Origin: DATFKA01 sp042095835
GTDB lineage: Bacteria > Bacteroidota > Bacteroidia > Chitinophagales > Saprospiraceae
DNA length: 25,647 nucleotides
Assembly (NCBI GenBank): GCA_042095835.1
Contig: JBELML010000091.1
Coordinates: 1-25,647, forward strand
Direction of reading: 5' to 3'
Positions within the stretch are counted from its first letter, which is position 1. The number at the start of each line of letters is the position of its first letter. This document shows, in pieces, positions 1 through 10,300 of the stretch. Both the position numbers and the translations under genes were made by a program. The notes under the pieces were generated by a model. The model worked only from the letters and a program-made list of their open reading frames with translations. It did no database searches and was not told the DNA's origin.

Positions 1-1
1 G

Positions 2-172
2 ACGGAAATACCTGGTATCGGTGATAAAACGGCCCAAAAGCTGCTTTCTGAGTTTGGCTCTGTTAAAAAGATCAAAGAAGCTTCTAAAACGGATCTTGTG
101 CAAGTCGTCAGCCCAAAGGTCGTGCAAAAGGTGTGGAGTTATTTTCATCCAGAAGATGAAAATGTAACTTGA
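2..172 (+). CDS. uvrC: UvrC, excinuclease ABC subunit C (3' end only)
   Basis: The reading frame is open from the window edge and ends at TGA 170-172, giving the last 56 residues of a protein. They begin TEIPGIGDKTAQKLL and continue with a second helix-hairpin-helix (FGSVKKIKEAS, then VVSPKVVQKVWSYF). This tandem HhH, with the PGIG and FGS signatures, is the C-terminal DNA-binding domain of UvrC, the nuclease subunit that makes the dual incisions in nucleotide excision repair. The rest of the gene, including the GIY-YIG and RNase H-like nuclease domains, lies outside the window. HhH pairs also occur in other repair proteins, but the order and spacing and the termination shortly after the second HhH match UvrC best. 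Confidence 0.85.
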   Translation, partial: TEIPGIGDKTAQKLLSEFGSVKKIKEASKTDLVQVVSPKVVQKVWSYFHPEDENVT

Positions 173-214
173 CTCTACACTAATGGGCTGCTGAAAGAAA
201 ACCAGGCTTTCGTG

Positions 215-222
215 TAAGTTTG
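215..222 (+). promoter_or_regulatory. Possible -7 box (TAAGTTTG) for the Uma2 gene
   Basis: TAAGTTTG matches the Bacteroidota -7 consensus TAnnTTTG exactly and would place a start of transcription about 40 nt before the GTG at 269. About 20 nt upstream there is only CTG instead of a good TTG -33 box, so the match is partial and could be chance. Confidence 0.3.
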
Positions 223-268
223 AGTACTTTAAACTATCTTTAATAATCATCTATAAAAGTAAAATACC

Positions 269-868
269 GTGTCTAGCAGGTCCGAAGCTTATAAAACAGA
301 TCATTATACTGTAGCAGCGTATATCGAACTAGAAAAATCCTCGAAAACTAAATTCGAGTATATCGATGGTTTCGTTTATGCTATGGCTGGAGGGACCTAT
401 AATCATGGATTGTTATGCGGTAATATATTTAGAGAACTAAGTTTAGCTCTGCCTAGAGGTGGAAAGCAAAATTGCAAACCTCTGTCTAGTGAGATTAAAT
501 TACATATTGGTAGTAAAAATTCCTATGTGCATCCAGATGCTATGGTGGTTTGCGGAGAGGTAGAAAAAGATGATGAAGATGTCAATTCAATCACGAATCC
601 AACGATCATTGTCGAAGTGCTTTCCAAATCTACCGCAGATTTTGACCGAAGCGATAAATTTCATTTATATCGACAAATTCCTACATTAAAGGAATATATC
701 CTTATTGATCAATTTCAGGCAAAAGTAGAAGTCTTTTTTAGACCAGAAAACGCTGACCTTTGGAGAATAACTGTTTATGAAGGAATGCAGGCCACTATGA
801 TTCTAGAATCAATAGATATCCAGATTAAGCTCGAAAATTTATACTTCGATGTCGAAGGCTTGAGCTAG
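269..868 (+). CDS. Uma2 family (DUF820) PD-(D/E)XK nuclease-like protein
   Basis: This 199-residue protein fits the Uma2/DUF820 family, predicted restriction-endonuclease-fold proteins that are often multicopy in cyanobacteria and Bacteroidota and whose cellular role is unsettled. Visible signatures in order are YIELEKSSKTKFEYIDG with Glu30 (residues 18-34), AMAGGTYNHG (38-47), HPDAMVV with Asp90 (88-94), then NPTIIVEVLSKST with Glu116 (110-122), Lys130 and KEYILID (141-147). The Asp90/Glu116/Lys130 set is the expected PD-(D/E)XK active-site arrangement, so the protein looks intact. The start is a GTG; the next methionine (residue 39) lies inside the conserved domain, so a GTG or other non-ATG start is needed. 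It stands alone, convergent with the downstream adhesin gene. No toxin partner or transposase is visible beside it. Confidence 0.85.
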   Translation: MSSRSEAYKTDHYTVAAYIELEKSSKTKFEYIDGFVYAMAGGTYNHGLLCGNIFRELSLALPRGGKQNCKPLSSEIKLHIGSKNSYVHPDAMVVCGEVEKDDEDVNSITNPTIIVEVLSKSTADFDRSDKFHLYRQIPTLKEYILIDQFQAKVEVFFRPENADLWRITVYEGMQATMILESIDIQIKLENLYFDVEGLS

Positions 869-952
869 ATTGTTCTTTCCCTTATGGATCTTTTCTATTA
901 TGACAACTCCCAACATCAAACTTCTCTAGTTGGAAACTGATCTTCTATAAAA

Positions 953-3649
953 TCACTTCATAATTGTCACCGTACCTTCTTGGTCCAAAATAGTGCCATT
1001 GGCCAATTCAAATTTGGCGATATAAATAAATAGTCCGGGGTCAACTGATCTACCGTTATACTTACCATCCCAACCGCGGTCTTCTTCATTGGGCTGAAAA
1101 TTGGCATCCTGGTACATTAAAGTACCCCAGCGACTGAAAATTTTAAGAGAGATAATACTATTTACCTGATTCGGGTTCGCAAAGACGTTGAGTAGATCAT
1201 TGGTTTTATTGCCATCGGGGGAGAAAGCAGATGGAATGAAAATGGTTGGTTTTTTATCAATTTTAATAGTGATCGCAGCACCTTCTACACAACCAAAAAT
1301 ATCGTCTATCCTTACGGTATAGATTTGGTCCTCCAATGCGATAAGTTCGGGTTCTAAACAATCGGTGCAACTGAGTCCATCAGATGGTGACCAGCGTATG
1401 GTCTCAATCAAGGAAAGCGGTACGTTTAATTTTGGACGAATGGTATAAGATTCTCCAAGGTCGACTTTGGCGGAACCACTCAGCTCAATGATATTTTGAC
1501 GTAAGACGGGCATGGTGAAAGACTGCTCTAAGCTACAACCTTGTGCATCTTGTATAGTCAAGGTATATGATGCCCCACCTTCTAATCCCGCAAAAATGGA
1601 ATTATCCTGAAACTGACCACCGTCTACCGAAAATAAATAGGGAGGGGTACCTCCAGAAGTGCTCACCTGTAGGATATCAGCTTCTAGCGCCCTACACTCG
1701 AATGAAATAGGTCGTATGGGATTGGGCTCTTTTACTTCAGTCTCTACGACGGTAAAGCAGTCGTTGACATCGCTTATGGTCAGCTGGTAGAGTCCTGCTA
1801 GTAAATTATTCCGGTCTTCAATATTTTCGTCAGTATCGGACCAATTGAAGGTGTAGGGCTGGTTGCCTCCTACAACTTCCAGGTTAATGGCTCCATCATT
1901 CAAACCCGAACAAGTAACGTTTTCAGCTTTAGCTAGAGTTTGTATGCGATTATACCGTAAATCCGTTGCGCCAAAGGCACTACCCACACAAGTGGCATCA
2001 TTATAGGAGATGATTTCCAATTGCCCCTCCTGTTGTAGAGTGAGGAAATAGGGATTCTGAGTGATCCTACTTAAGGTTTCAATCTCATTGCCATCTAAAG
2101 CATAAGTAAACTCGAAAGGGGCCACTCCCGTAAAAGTAATGGGTACACTAATGGTATCTCCCAAACAAGTGTTTCGAACTAGATTGGGGATAGTAGCCGT
2201 AGGGACTTCGTAGGGTCTTACAGTGACAGACTCCTCCTTCACCCGACCACAGGCATCAGTGATAGATAGGAAGTAAGTTTGCTCGGCATCTACATTGACG
2301 TCGATGTTGCTACTTGTTTTTCCATTTGACCAACGATAAGCGTATCCTGGTACTCCACCAGTAGCGGTAGCATTCAAGCGGATACGATCACCCAGGCAGA
2401 CGGTAGTGTCTCGCAGTTCAGTCTCTATAAAAGGAGGATCTACAATTAATAGTTTTGCCGTATCCGCAATACAGGCACAGGGAAAATCAAACTCCAGAAT
2501 GATGCTCTCTGGTAGAAACTCAATCTGATCATCAATAATCAAATCAACAGGTACTTGCACACTTTCCTGCCCAGCTGGAATGGTGACGGAATCTGGTAGT
2601 GGGAGAAAATCAACACCTTCTCTTGCGCCACTGTTAGGCGAAACCCTGATGCCAATAGAAATGGGTTCATCAATGGGGTCACCTTCTAACCTGGAGACGC
2701 TAAAGGCTCCAAAAGCGCAACCTTCAGGGATGGTATCTTGGTTGTTACTGGTATTGGTGTTGAGCGTGAGTTCACCACCGATATTGAAACTCTCTGCCTC
2801 AAGGAAAACGGCGGAGTCCCAGGAATCATCGCCTACATCGGCTACCACTAGGCGTAGGTGATAAGTCTCGCAGGGAATCAGATCTAGTGTGGCGGTAAGC
2901 ACTTTAGTGAACCCATCAAACTGTATGGTGGCTTGTTTTTCGGTAGGGGTGTAGGGCAGGCCACATAAGAGGGCATCTGCTTCGTTGAGATTGTTCTCGA
3001 AGAAATTCTCATTCCTTAGGTGGTTGATAGAGTTGATACTCACAAAATCTCTGGTCTCAGGGATCAGAGCTACGTTGATAGCATTATTGGAGAAATCGCC
3101 ATTGATACCTGGCCCATCTACAAAAAAGCCGAAGACGTCATTGAAGACATTATCGACGTACTCGCAATATTCCTCAGAGGCAAAAACATAACGAAAGGTG
3201 ACTAGGCTATCGAGAGGTACAAAATCAAACTCCAAGATAGCGGCATCCATGATGGTATCAATACCTGCCAGTTTTTTGAGGTCAGGATCATTCACCTTAA
3301 GACCAAAGCGTCCGGCTCGGCGGCCATTATCATCGTTGGGCCCTTCTATATTCTCAATATCTCCAGTAGCCAATACAATACCTTCTCGGAGACCGATTAC
3401 GTCAAGACCATTTTCGAAGAAACCGATGCTCTCCTCAGCGCCGGTGGAGGTGATATTAAAAACATTTTTACAGGCACCACTGACGAAGATATCTTCGACG
3501 AGTTCCTGTGGTGTGAAATCATCAATAGCATTGATACCTTCTATCAAAGCTGGAGATTCGGATGCTTGATGGACAGGAGAAAAGATTGGCCAAAACAAGA
3601 GCCAAAGGAATAAACTAAAGGTGGATTTTTTGGGAGCGGTGCTCTGCAT
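953..3649 (-). CDS. Choice-of-anchor-L surface protein with SprB-like repeats and T9SS type B tail
   Basis: This is an 898-residue secreted protein. A hydrophobic N-terminal segment (about residues 10-28) looks like a signal peptide. Residues about 45-295 form a choice-of-anchor-L domain (TPQELVEDIFVSGACKNV, GIVLATGDIE, FVPLDSLVTFRYVFASEEY, DVFGFFVDGPGI). A Calx-beta-like segment follows (about 300-405, with REGVDFLPLPDSVTIPAG), then PKD/Ig-like modules (about 410-560), a SprB-like repeat (about 575-645, TCSGLNDGAINLEVVGGNQP), a related module to about 720, and one more Ig-like module. The last ~95 residues (FIPSAFSPDGNKTNDLLNVF, FSRWGTLMYQ, WDGKYNG, PGLFIYIAKFE, ending TVTIMK) are a CHU_C gliding-motility-associated domain, the type B signal for T9SS export. 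The role is presumably adhesion at the cell surface. The gene is monocistronic as far as can be seen, divergent from the giant repeat gene upstream, and convergent with the Uma2 gene. Confidence 0.88.
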   Translation of the reverse strand: MQSTAPKKSTFSLFLWLLFWPIFSPVHQASESPALIEGINAIDDFTPQELVEDIFVSGACKNVFNITSTGAEESIGFFENGLDVIGLREGIVLATGDIENIEGPNDDNGRRAGRFGLKVNDPDLKKLAGIDTIMDAAILEFDFVPLDSLVTFRYVFASEEYCEYVDNVFNDVFGFFVDGPGINGDFSNNAINVALIPETRDFVSINSINHLRNENFFENNLNEADALLCGLPYTPTEKQATIQFDGFTKVLTATLDLIPCETYHLRLVVADVGDDSWDSAVFLEAESFNIGGELTLNTNTSNNQDTIPEGCAFGAFSVSRLEGDPIDEPISIGIRVSPNSGAREGVDFLPLPDSVTIPAGQESVQVPVDLIIDDQIEFLPESIILEFDFPCACIADTAKLLIVDPPFIETELRDTTVCLGDRIRLNATATGGVPGYAYRWSNGKTSSNIDVNVDAEQTYFLSITDACGRVKEESVTVRPYEVPTATIPNLVRNTCLGDTISVPITFTGVAPFEFTYALDGNEIETLSRITQNPYFLTLQQEGQLEIISYNDATCVGSAFGATDLRYNRIQTLAKAENVTCSGLNDGAINLEVVGGNQPYTFNWSDTDENIEDRNNLLAGLYQLTISDVNDCFTVVETEVKEPNPIRPISFECRALEADILQVSTSGGTPPYLFSVDGGQFQDNSIFAGLEGGASYTLTIQDAQGCSLEQSFTMPVLRQNIIELSGSAKVDLGESYTIRPKLNVPLSLIETIRWSPSDGLSCTDCLEPELIALEDQIYTVRIDDIFGCVEGAAITIKIDKKPTIFIPSAFSPDGNKTNDLLNVFANPNQVNSIISLKIFSRWGTLMYQDANFQPNEEDRGWDGKYNGRSVDPGLFIYIAKFELANGTILDQEGTVTIMK

Positions 3650-4372
3650 GTAATATAATCAGTTTTTGAAATTGGGTTAATTTAAGCCAAAAAATAAAAA
3701 AATCTTCCTAATCAGAACGAACCTAATTATTAGTCTAGCGTATAACATCCTCAATTCATCCAAGGAAAAAACCCGTTCAGTTACATTCTTTACCCGTTTG
3801 CTAGAGAATCTTTTATATTTGAATCATTAAATTAGAGAGCTTTGAGTAAGTGAATGATTTACACTGCTCAAATGGTATGCTATAATCTGGTATAAAAGAT
3901 AAGCATATTTAAAATTACAAATTTGAACTATGAGAAAACGTTAAAATCTGAATTTAATTCAGGTTATTATCCTCTCTTGTCGTTCACTGACATCTAGGCT
4001 ATCCCTTCAAACAATATTTCTGATTTTTGAAAATCTTGTGTTTTATTGATAGCAGCAGCAAATAAGGTGCCATTTTTGGTGCTTTTGACCTTCCTCCTAC
4101 CAGTATTCACGAGATTTATAGAAAGCGCGAAGATAGCGATAATTTTATTACACGATACCTCACATATTATACCCAAAAGTCCTGATTAACATGAGCTTTT
4201 TATTGGCATAATGAATTTTTAGCACGTAAAAAAGTGATTATAAATCAAGCCAAGGACATCATTATTCCTGTAGCTCCGTACTTAGATAGATAACCTTATT
4301 AGATCATGGTATGTAACCATCTACTAATTGGCTATTAAGTTAATTGGAATGTTTAATCAACAATTTTGATTT
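3650..4372. other. 723-bp AT-rich spacer between divergent surface-protein genes
   Basis: I see no convincing gene here. The only frame of note (minus strand, 3994-4176, 60 codons) starts with TTG, has no recognisable family and no ribosome-binding site. An exact TATATTTG (-7 type box, plus strand) lies at 3814-3821, but the nearest upstream TTG (3798-3800) is too close for the usual spacing. A small palindrome, CTGAAT-TTA-ATTCAG, spans 3948-3962. The spacer must hold the promoters of both flanking genes, but neither can be pinpointed. No tRNA or T-arm sequence was seen. Confidence 0.6.
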
Positions 4373-7300
4373 ATGAAACGAAGTCTACTTTTTGGACTCC
4401 TATTTCTCCTTGTCAGTCTTAATCCCTTGTTCGCTCAACCTCAAACACAAGGTTGTGGAAAGAACACCATGGTTGAACTACGCAATGGTACTACGAATCC
4501 AGGCGCCTGCGGCGCTGATGCGGAGACTAGTGTCTTGGAATTCCGAGCACTACCATTTTATACCACTTATATAATTGTAGTGACCGATGATGACCTCAAT
4601 ATCATCGCCGCCACTCGTAATAGAAAAATTGATTTCAGTCAGCTACCTTCTGGAAGCTACCGTGTTTATGGTATGTTTTATAATGGTCAGTTGACGACAT
4701 CTGTCGGAATGAACGCCAATGAAGATGAACTAGCCAGTATTTGCTATGGCTTTACAGACAACTTCATACGTGTGAGTGCTGGAGAACCCGAAGGAGGAAT
4801 GGTCACCACTGCAGATGGCTTATCCTCTATCGCTATATGCGCTGATGAAAATACAAGTACTAACGTGGTGAATTTTGCTACTACGAGTACAGATCGGCCC
4901 TATCAATATGTTGTAACAGATAGTGATAATGCTGTTTTGGCATTACCAGAAGCGGATAGTTTTGATTTTGCTGGCCTAGATTTTGGCCGCTATTTGGTCT
5001 ATGGGTTTTCCTACAGAGGAGAAATCACCGTAGCAGTTGGAGATACCTTGGACATGTCGAGTACGCTAGCCTCTAGCTGCTCTAATACAAGTACCAATGC
5101 CCTAGAAATTATCAACGAGCCTCCCCTTGGTGGCGTTTTGAGTTTTACTATTGGAGGTACCTCCACTTTTGCTTGTGAAAGCAATGCCAGTACATTGTCC
5201 ATAGAAGCAGCAGGTGTGAATAGCACGCCCTACGCCTACATCCTTACAGGCCGGAATAATACTATTATATCTGCTTACTTTGAGAATCAGATCGATTTTT
5301 CAAGCATTGACCCAAGTGCTTACAGAATATATGGTGTAGCCTACACTGGTGACTTATTAGTGCCAACAGGCGAAGACATCAGAATGGCGAGCCTGAGTGA
5401 TGGTTGCTTTGAGCTCTCTCAAAATTTCCTTTCGGTAACTATCCCTAATCTACGTACAGAAGACTTTGAATTACAAAGTGGTGGTTTTAATGCTACTATT
5501 TGCCGCGACGGTTCTCCTAATACGAGGCTAACCTTTAAAACGATTCTTTCTAATACTCAGACCAAGCTCTTCCTGGTTACTGATACAGCTAATACGATCT
5601 TGAGTATTGATATTTCGCCTACTATCGATTTTGCGGAATATGATCAAGAAGCTTTGCGAGTTTGGTGTGTTTCCTATACTGGAAGTTTTTTAGCAGCTGT
5701 GGGTGATAATACAGAAGAGGTGGTCTTTTCTAGTGAATGTTACGAGTTGTCTAGCGAAGCAGTAGAAGTTAATCAGGTTTTCCTAAGTAGTGGAAGGATT
5801 AATTCCGCTGATGGTGGTGATCGCACGACACTGTGCTTAGAGCAAGACTTAAATACGCTATTCCCTATTGATTTAAGTAGCTTAGTTGGACCTGAAAAAG
5901 TACTGTTGATTGTTGATCAAGCAGGACAGATTGTAGATGTCGTCTTCAGTAATGCTTTTTCATTGGAAGCGGCTTATCCCTTAAACTTTTCGGTTTATGG
6001 ATTGGCTTATTCTGGTAACCTGACTGCACAAACTGGTGATAATATCAATACGACCGTCTTCAGTGATGGCTGTTTCGTTTTGAGTGAGAATGCGATTTTC
6101 TACAATAGTCAAGTTATAGAAGGAGGAACACTACAATTTAGTGATAGTACTACAGTTGCGGAGGTGTGTATTATGGATGGAGTGCCTGATTTTCTGACTT
6201 TCGATGCCTTTAATGTAGGTCCCGCTGTCTCTTACCGATTTGTTCTGACGGATCAGCAAGATGAAATTATCCTAAGTCTTGGGGGCAATTCTTTAAACTT
6301 TGATGTTTCCAATCCTGGTTTGATTAAAGTCTATGGTGTTTCTTATAGTGGAGAATGGACAGCCAATGCTGGTCGCTCCATTTTTGGTCAGGACCTCTCG
6401 GACGAATGCTTTGATATTTCTGATAATTTCTTGTCGGTTAATCAAATCCAAGTAGATGGTGGTACTATCCAACTGGAAGATGGAAGCAGCAATGCCTTTG
6501 TTTGTAAAGGAGGCCAAGCTGATACCTTGCAATTCAGCCAGGTTGGAGCGATGGGTTCCAACTACACCTATATCGTTACAGACCTAGATTCCTTTGTTCT
6601 TGGGCAGGCTGACTTTTTTGGCCGTTTCGACTTTGATCAAGTTGCGGAAGATACCTTACTTGTTTGGGGTGTTGCTTATAGCGGAGACTTTATGAGTAAT
6701 ATCATTGATGACGGTCCTATTACTGCGCTAGCGCTATCAGATGGTTGCTATGATATTTCTGATAATGTCATTACCGTCATTAAAACATTTCCTGCTGGCG
6801 GTAGCTTGCAATTCGCAGATAATGCGGAGGTAGCTTCTTTCTGTAGTCAGGAAGAAGACCGTATGGTGTATTTTCAAGCAAGTGGGGCTACTACTGGGAA
6901 TTATACTTATCTAATCACTACCAATGAGCGTATTTTGGTAGAAGTGGTCAACGATACGGTATTCAATTTTGCTGATTACGATCTTGGGATTTATCAAATT
7001 TATGGCTTGTATTATTCTGGCAACTTAATTGCCTCACCGGGCGATGCCATTCTAAGTGTGGACCTCAGTTCGGATTGTTTCGAGTTGTCAAGCAATGCTC
7101 TTCAAGTGAATATTGACGAATTGGATGGAGGGACTATAGCCTTATCTAATGGCGAGTCAGAATACTACGTTTGCGATGAGCAAGATGATGTCGTCTTTAG
7201 TATGCAAGATGTCATCTCAACAGGAGATGAGTACACCTTTTTATTTGTTGATTTAGATAATAAAATAGTAGGCTTCTCAACAGAGAAGAGCAATAGTATC

Positions 7301-10300
7301 ATGGACATTGGTGCTAAGGTATTCCACGTCTATGGGCTGACCTATTCTGGTGATCTATTGGTCAACATCGGTGATGATTTCAGCAGGGAGATGAGCTTCT
7401 CGACGGAGTGTTTTGATCTTTCCGATAATGCTGCTTTTGTCTCTATGACGATTCCAGATGGTGGGACCATTCGTTTTGCAGACGGAATCGAATCGGTCAG
7501 TATTGGCTGTATGGATACGGAGCAAAGTTTAGCAATTACAGCAGAAAATACCTCATTAGAAGATAATTATACCTACTTGATTACCGATCTAGAAAACCGA
7601 TTTATAAGCGCTCAGTCTGGTCCACTTGTTGATTTTACATCAATTGATAATGGTGCATTCAGAGTTTGGGGGCTATCCTATAGTGGTCAGTTGTCGCTCA
7701 GTCGTGGGCAAGATTTGACCACAACCGATTTAAGTTCAGGTTGCTTCGATTTGTCAGATAATTTCTTGGATGTTAACAAAGAAAACGCTCAGGCTGGTCG
7801 AATCATTACACCTGAAGATAATAACCTGATTCTAGTTTGTGCGGCCAGTCCAATTATTGACTTACAAGTAGAAGGAGCCATAGGAGAAGGCTATAGGTAT
7901 TTGATTGTCAATACAAATGGTGTCATCACAGCTATAGAGTCTGATACGCCATTTGAGGTGGCTTTCCAAAGTGATGGGGCATTACTAGTATACGGCTTAG
8001 GTTATAATGGCACCTTATTGGCAACTGTCGGAAGCAATATTACAGATAATCTTGTCGATGGCTGTTTTGAATTAACAAGCAATCCCATCCAGCTCATGCA
8101 AGCTGCTCCTGAAGGTGGAAGCATAGAACTCGCTGTTGGAGGAAGCTCGGCAACGCTATGTCCAGACGATATAGGTGTACTTGATTTTGTAGTGAGCGCT
8201 AATAGCGATGAAGAAACTCAATACTTATTAATAACTAATGAGGATAATGAATTTCTCAGAGCATTTGAGGGCAGCTCTTTTGATTTTAGTGCTTTTGGAG
8301 ATGGTCTATACCATATTTGGAGCGTGAATGCCAGTGGCAGCATTATCATTAACGAAGGCGATGATGTGACGAATACTGAGATTGCCTCCCAATGTTTTGA
8401 TCTGAGTGATGATTTTGTATCCATTAATAGAATGGACCCCATTGGTGGTGAGGTGATCGCTATCGGCGGTGGCGCAACGGTTTTTGCTTGTCCTGATCAA
8501 AATGTAAGTAACACCATTGAATTTGAGACCGTAGGGACACAAGGTACAGGAATGTTGGCTTATATTTTGACGGATGCAGATGATCTCATCCTTACGATCT
8601 CCGCATCTCCCAGCTTGGATTTGGGGGCACTAGCAGGTGGTGCTTATAAAGTTTATGGACTTACTTATAATGGTACACTTAATACCACTGCTAGCGGAAA
8701 TGTAAACGAAGCGGCATTGGCCTCTTCTTGTTTTGAGCTTTCCTCCAATGTAGTTGATGTCAATTTGGCGATTCCTACAGGTGGTAGTATTACAGGTAAT
8801 GGATTATCTGGTGATAAAGTTTGTATCAATAATATTGATAATTCAGTAGACCTGGAGGTGTTAGGGCGCTCTACTAATACGGCTTACACCTTTATCGTTG
8901 CTAATGATCAGAACCAGTTCCTCTTTTCGATAATGGATGAGCCCATTACTTTGGACTTTTTATTCCAAGGAGATTTGAAAGTTTGGGGCTTGGCTTATAC
9001 CGGCAACCTGACCATCAATCCATTCGACGATGTTTTGAATACAGTCTTATCGGATGATTGTTTTGATTTGTCTGAAAATGCTTTGACCATTGTGAAGGAA
9101 GATATTGATGGCGGTAGAGTAGCGGTGCTACAAGGCGGTACAGAAGCTTATGCTTGTCCTGGTGATGGCATCCCTGATATCATTGAGGTACAGAACACCA
9201 GCACCTCACCCAATGCGAATTACACCTACATCATTACTACTGCGGATAACAATATTCTTTCTCCCATGGAGAGCGGTAGCAGAGATTTCGATAATATTGG
9301 TGCTTTTCCAGAAGTTAGGATTTGGGGCTTGTCTTATACTGGAACCTTGAACCTTCCTGTATTTCAGAATATTTTATCCATTGACTTAAGTGATGGCTGC
9401 TTTGATTTGTCAGATAATTTTGTGACCCTTTACCGGGATGAGCCAGAGGCAGGAGAGATTTCTACTGATCTCGGAGCAGGAGATTTGCTGCTTTGCCCGG
9501 GAGCTATCCCAGATGTGATTAATCTGAACAATACCAGTACTTCCACCGCAGGTTATGCATATATCCTGGAAGATGCGAATGATACCATACAGCAGATTAT
9601 TACAGATGCGCAACTAAATGTCAGAACATTAGCCTTGGGCGACTACACTTTATACGGTCTATCGTATACGGGAAATTTGACCATCAATGAAGGTGATGTT
9701 TTTGATCCTGCGAATCCATTTTCTGATAACTGCCACGAATTGGCTAGTACGCCAATTACCCTGACAAGAGGAGGCGAAGTTGATGGTGGTCGCTTGAGTA
9801 CGGCTTCGGGTGATACCTTGATTTATACTTGTCCAGGTGATTTCAGAGGAGATGTAGTCTTCGTCATTGCTCCGGATGCCATTCCAGGTACTACCTATCG
9901 GATTGTAGTGACAGGACCAGATAATAATATTCTTTTCCCTAATATTGAAGAAGGGAACATACCTTTCGATGGTGTAGCAGCGGGAGAATACCGAATTTGG
10001 GGTGTCTCTTTTACTGGAGAATATCGAGGCCAATTTGGACAGAACATATTGAATGACGTTCTTTCAACGGATTGCTATACGACTTCTGAGAATTTTATTA
10101 CCGTCATCAGTGTGAATCCAGATGCGGGAGCCATCAATACTATAGATGGACGGACGGATATAACCATTGATGAAAACAATGCAGATGAAGTCATCCAGTT
10201 TGGGAATACAAGTGTGTCCAATGCGCCTTATTTCTACTTACGAACCAGTGAAGATGGTACCATTTTGGATATTTTTGATGTGGATACCCTGAATACAACT

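Noticed and set aside
269..868. Defence or mobile-element nuclease
   Set aside because: Uma2-type proteins are widespread single genes; no methylase, transposase or toxin-antitoxin partner is adjacent, so a defence role is not supported.
902..936. CCAAC/GTTGG stem between the Uma2 gene and the anchor-L gene as a terminator
   Set aside because: The stem is only 5 bp with a 14-nt loop and no T-run, too weak to call.
3198..3569. 123-codon plus-strand frame opposite the choice-of-anchor-L gene
   Set aside because: Antisense to a confidently identified domain, with Ser/Pro-biased sequence and no homologous motif.
3814..3821. TATATTTG as promoter of the giant repeat gene
   Set aside because: It is about 550 bp from the start codon and lacks a correctly spaced -33 TTG.
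3994..4176. 60-codon minus-strand frame in the large spacer, a possible small gene or transposase remnant
   Set aside because: It starts with TTG, has no ribosome-binding site or recognisable family motif, and lies in AT-rich DNA where short open frames are expected.
9659..10033. 124-codon minus-strand frame inside the giant repeat gene
   Set aside because: It lies wholly antisense to a well-supported coding sequence and shows no domain; long antisense frames are common over this type of repeat coding sequence.
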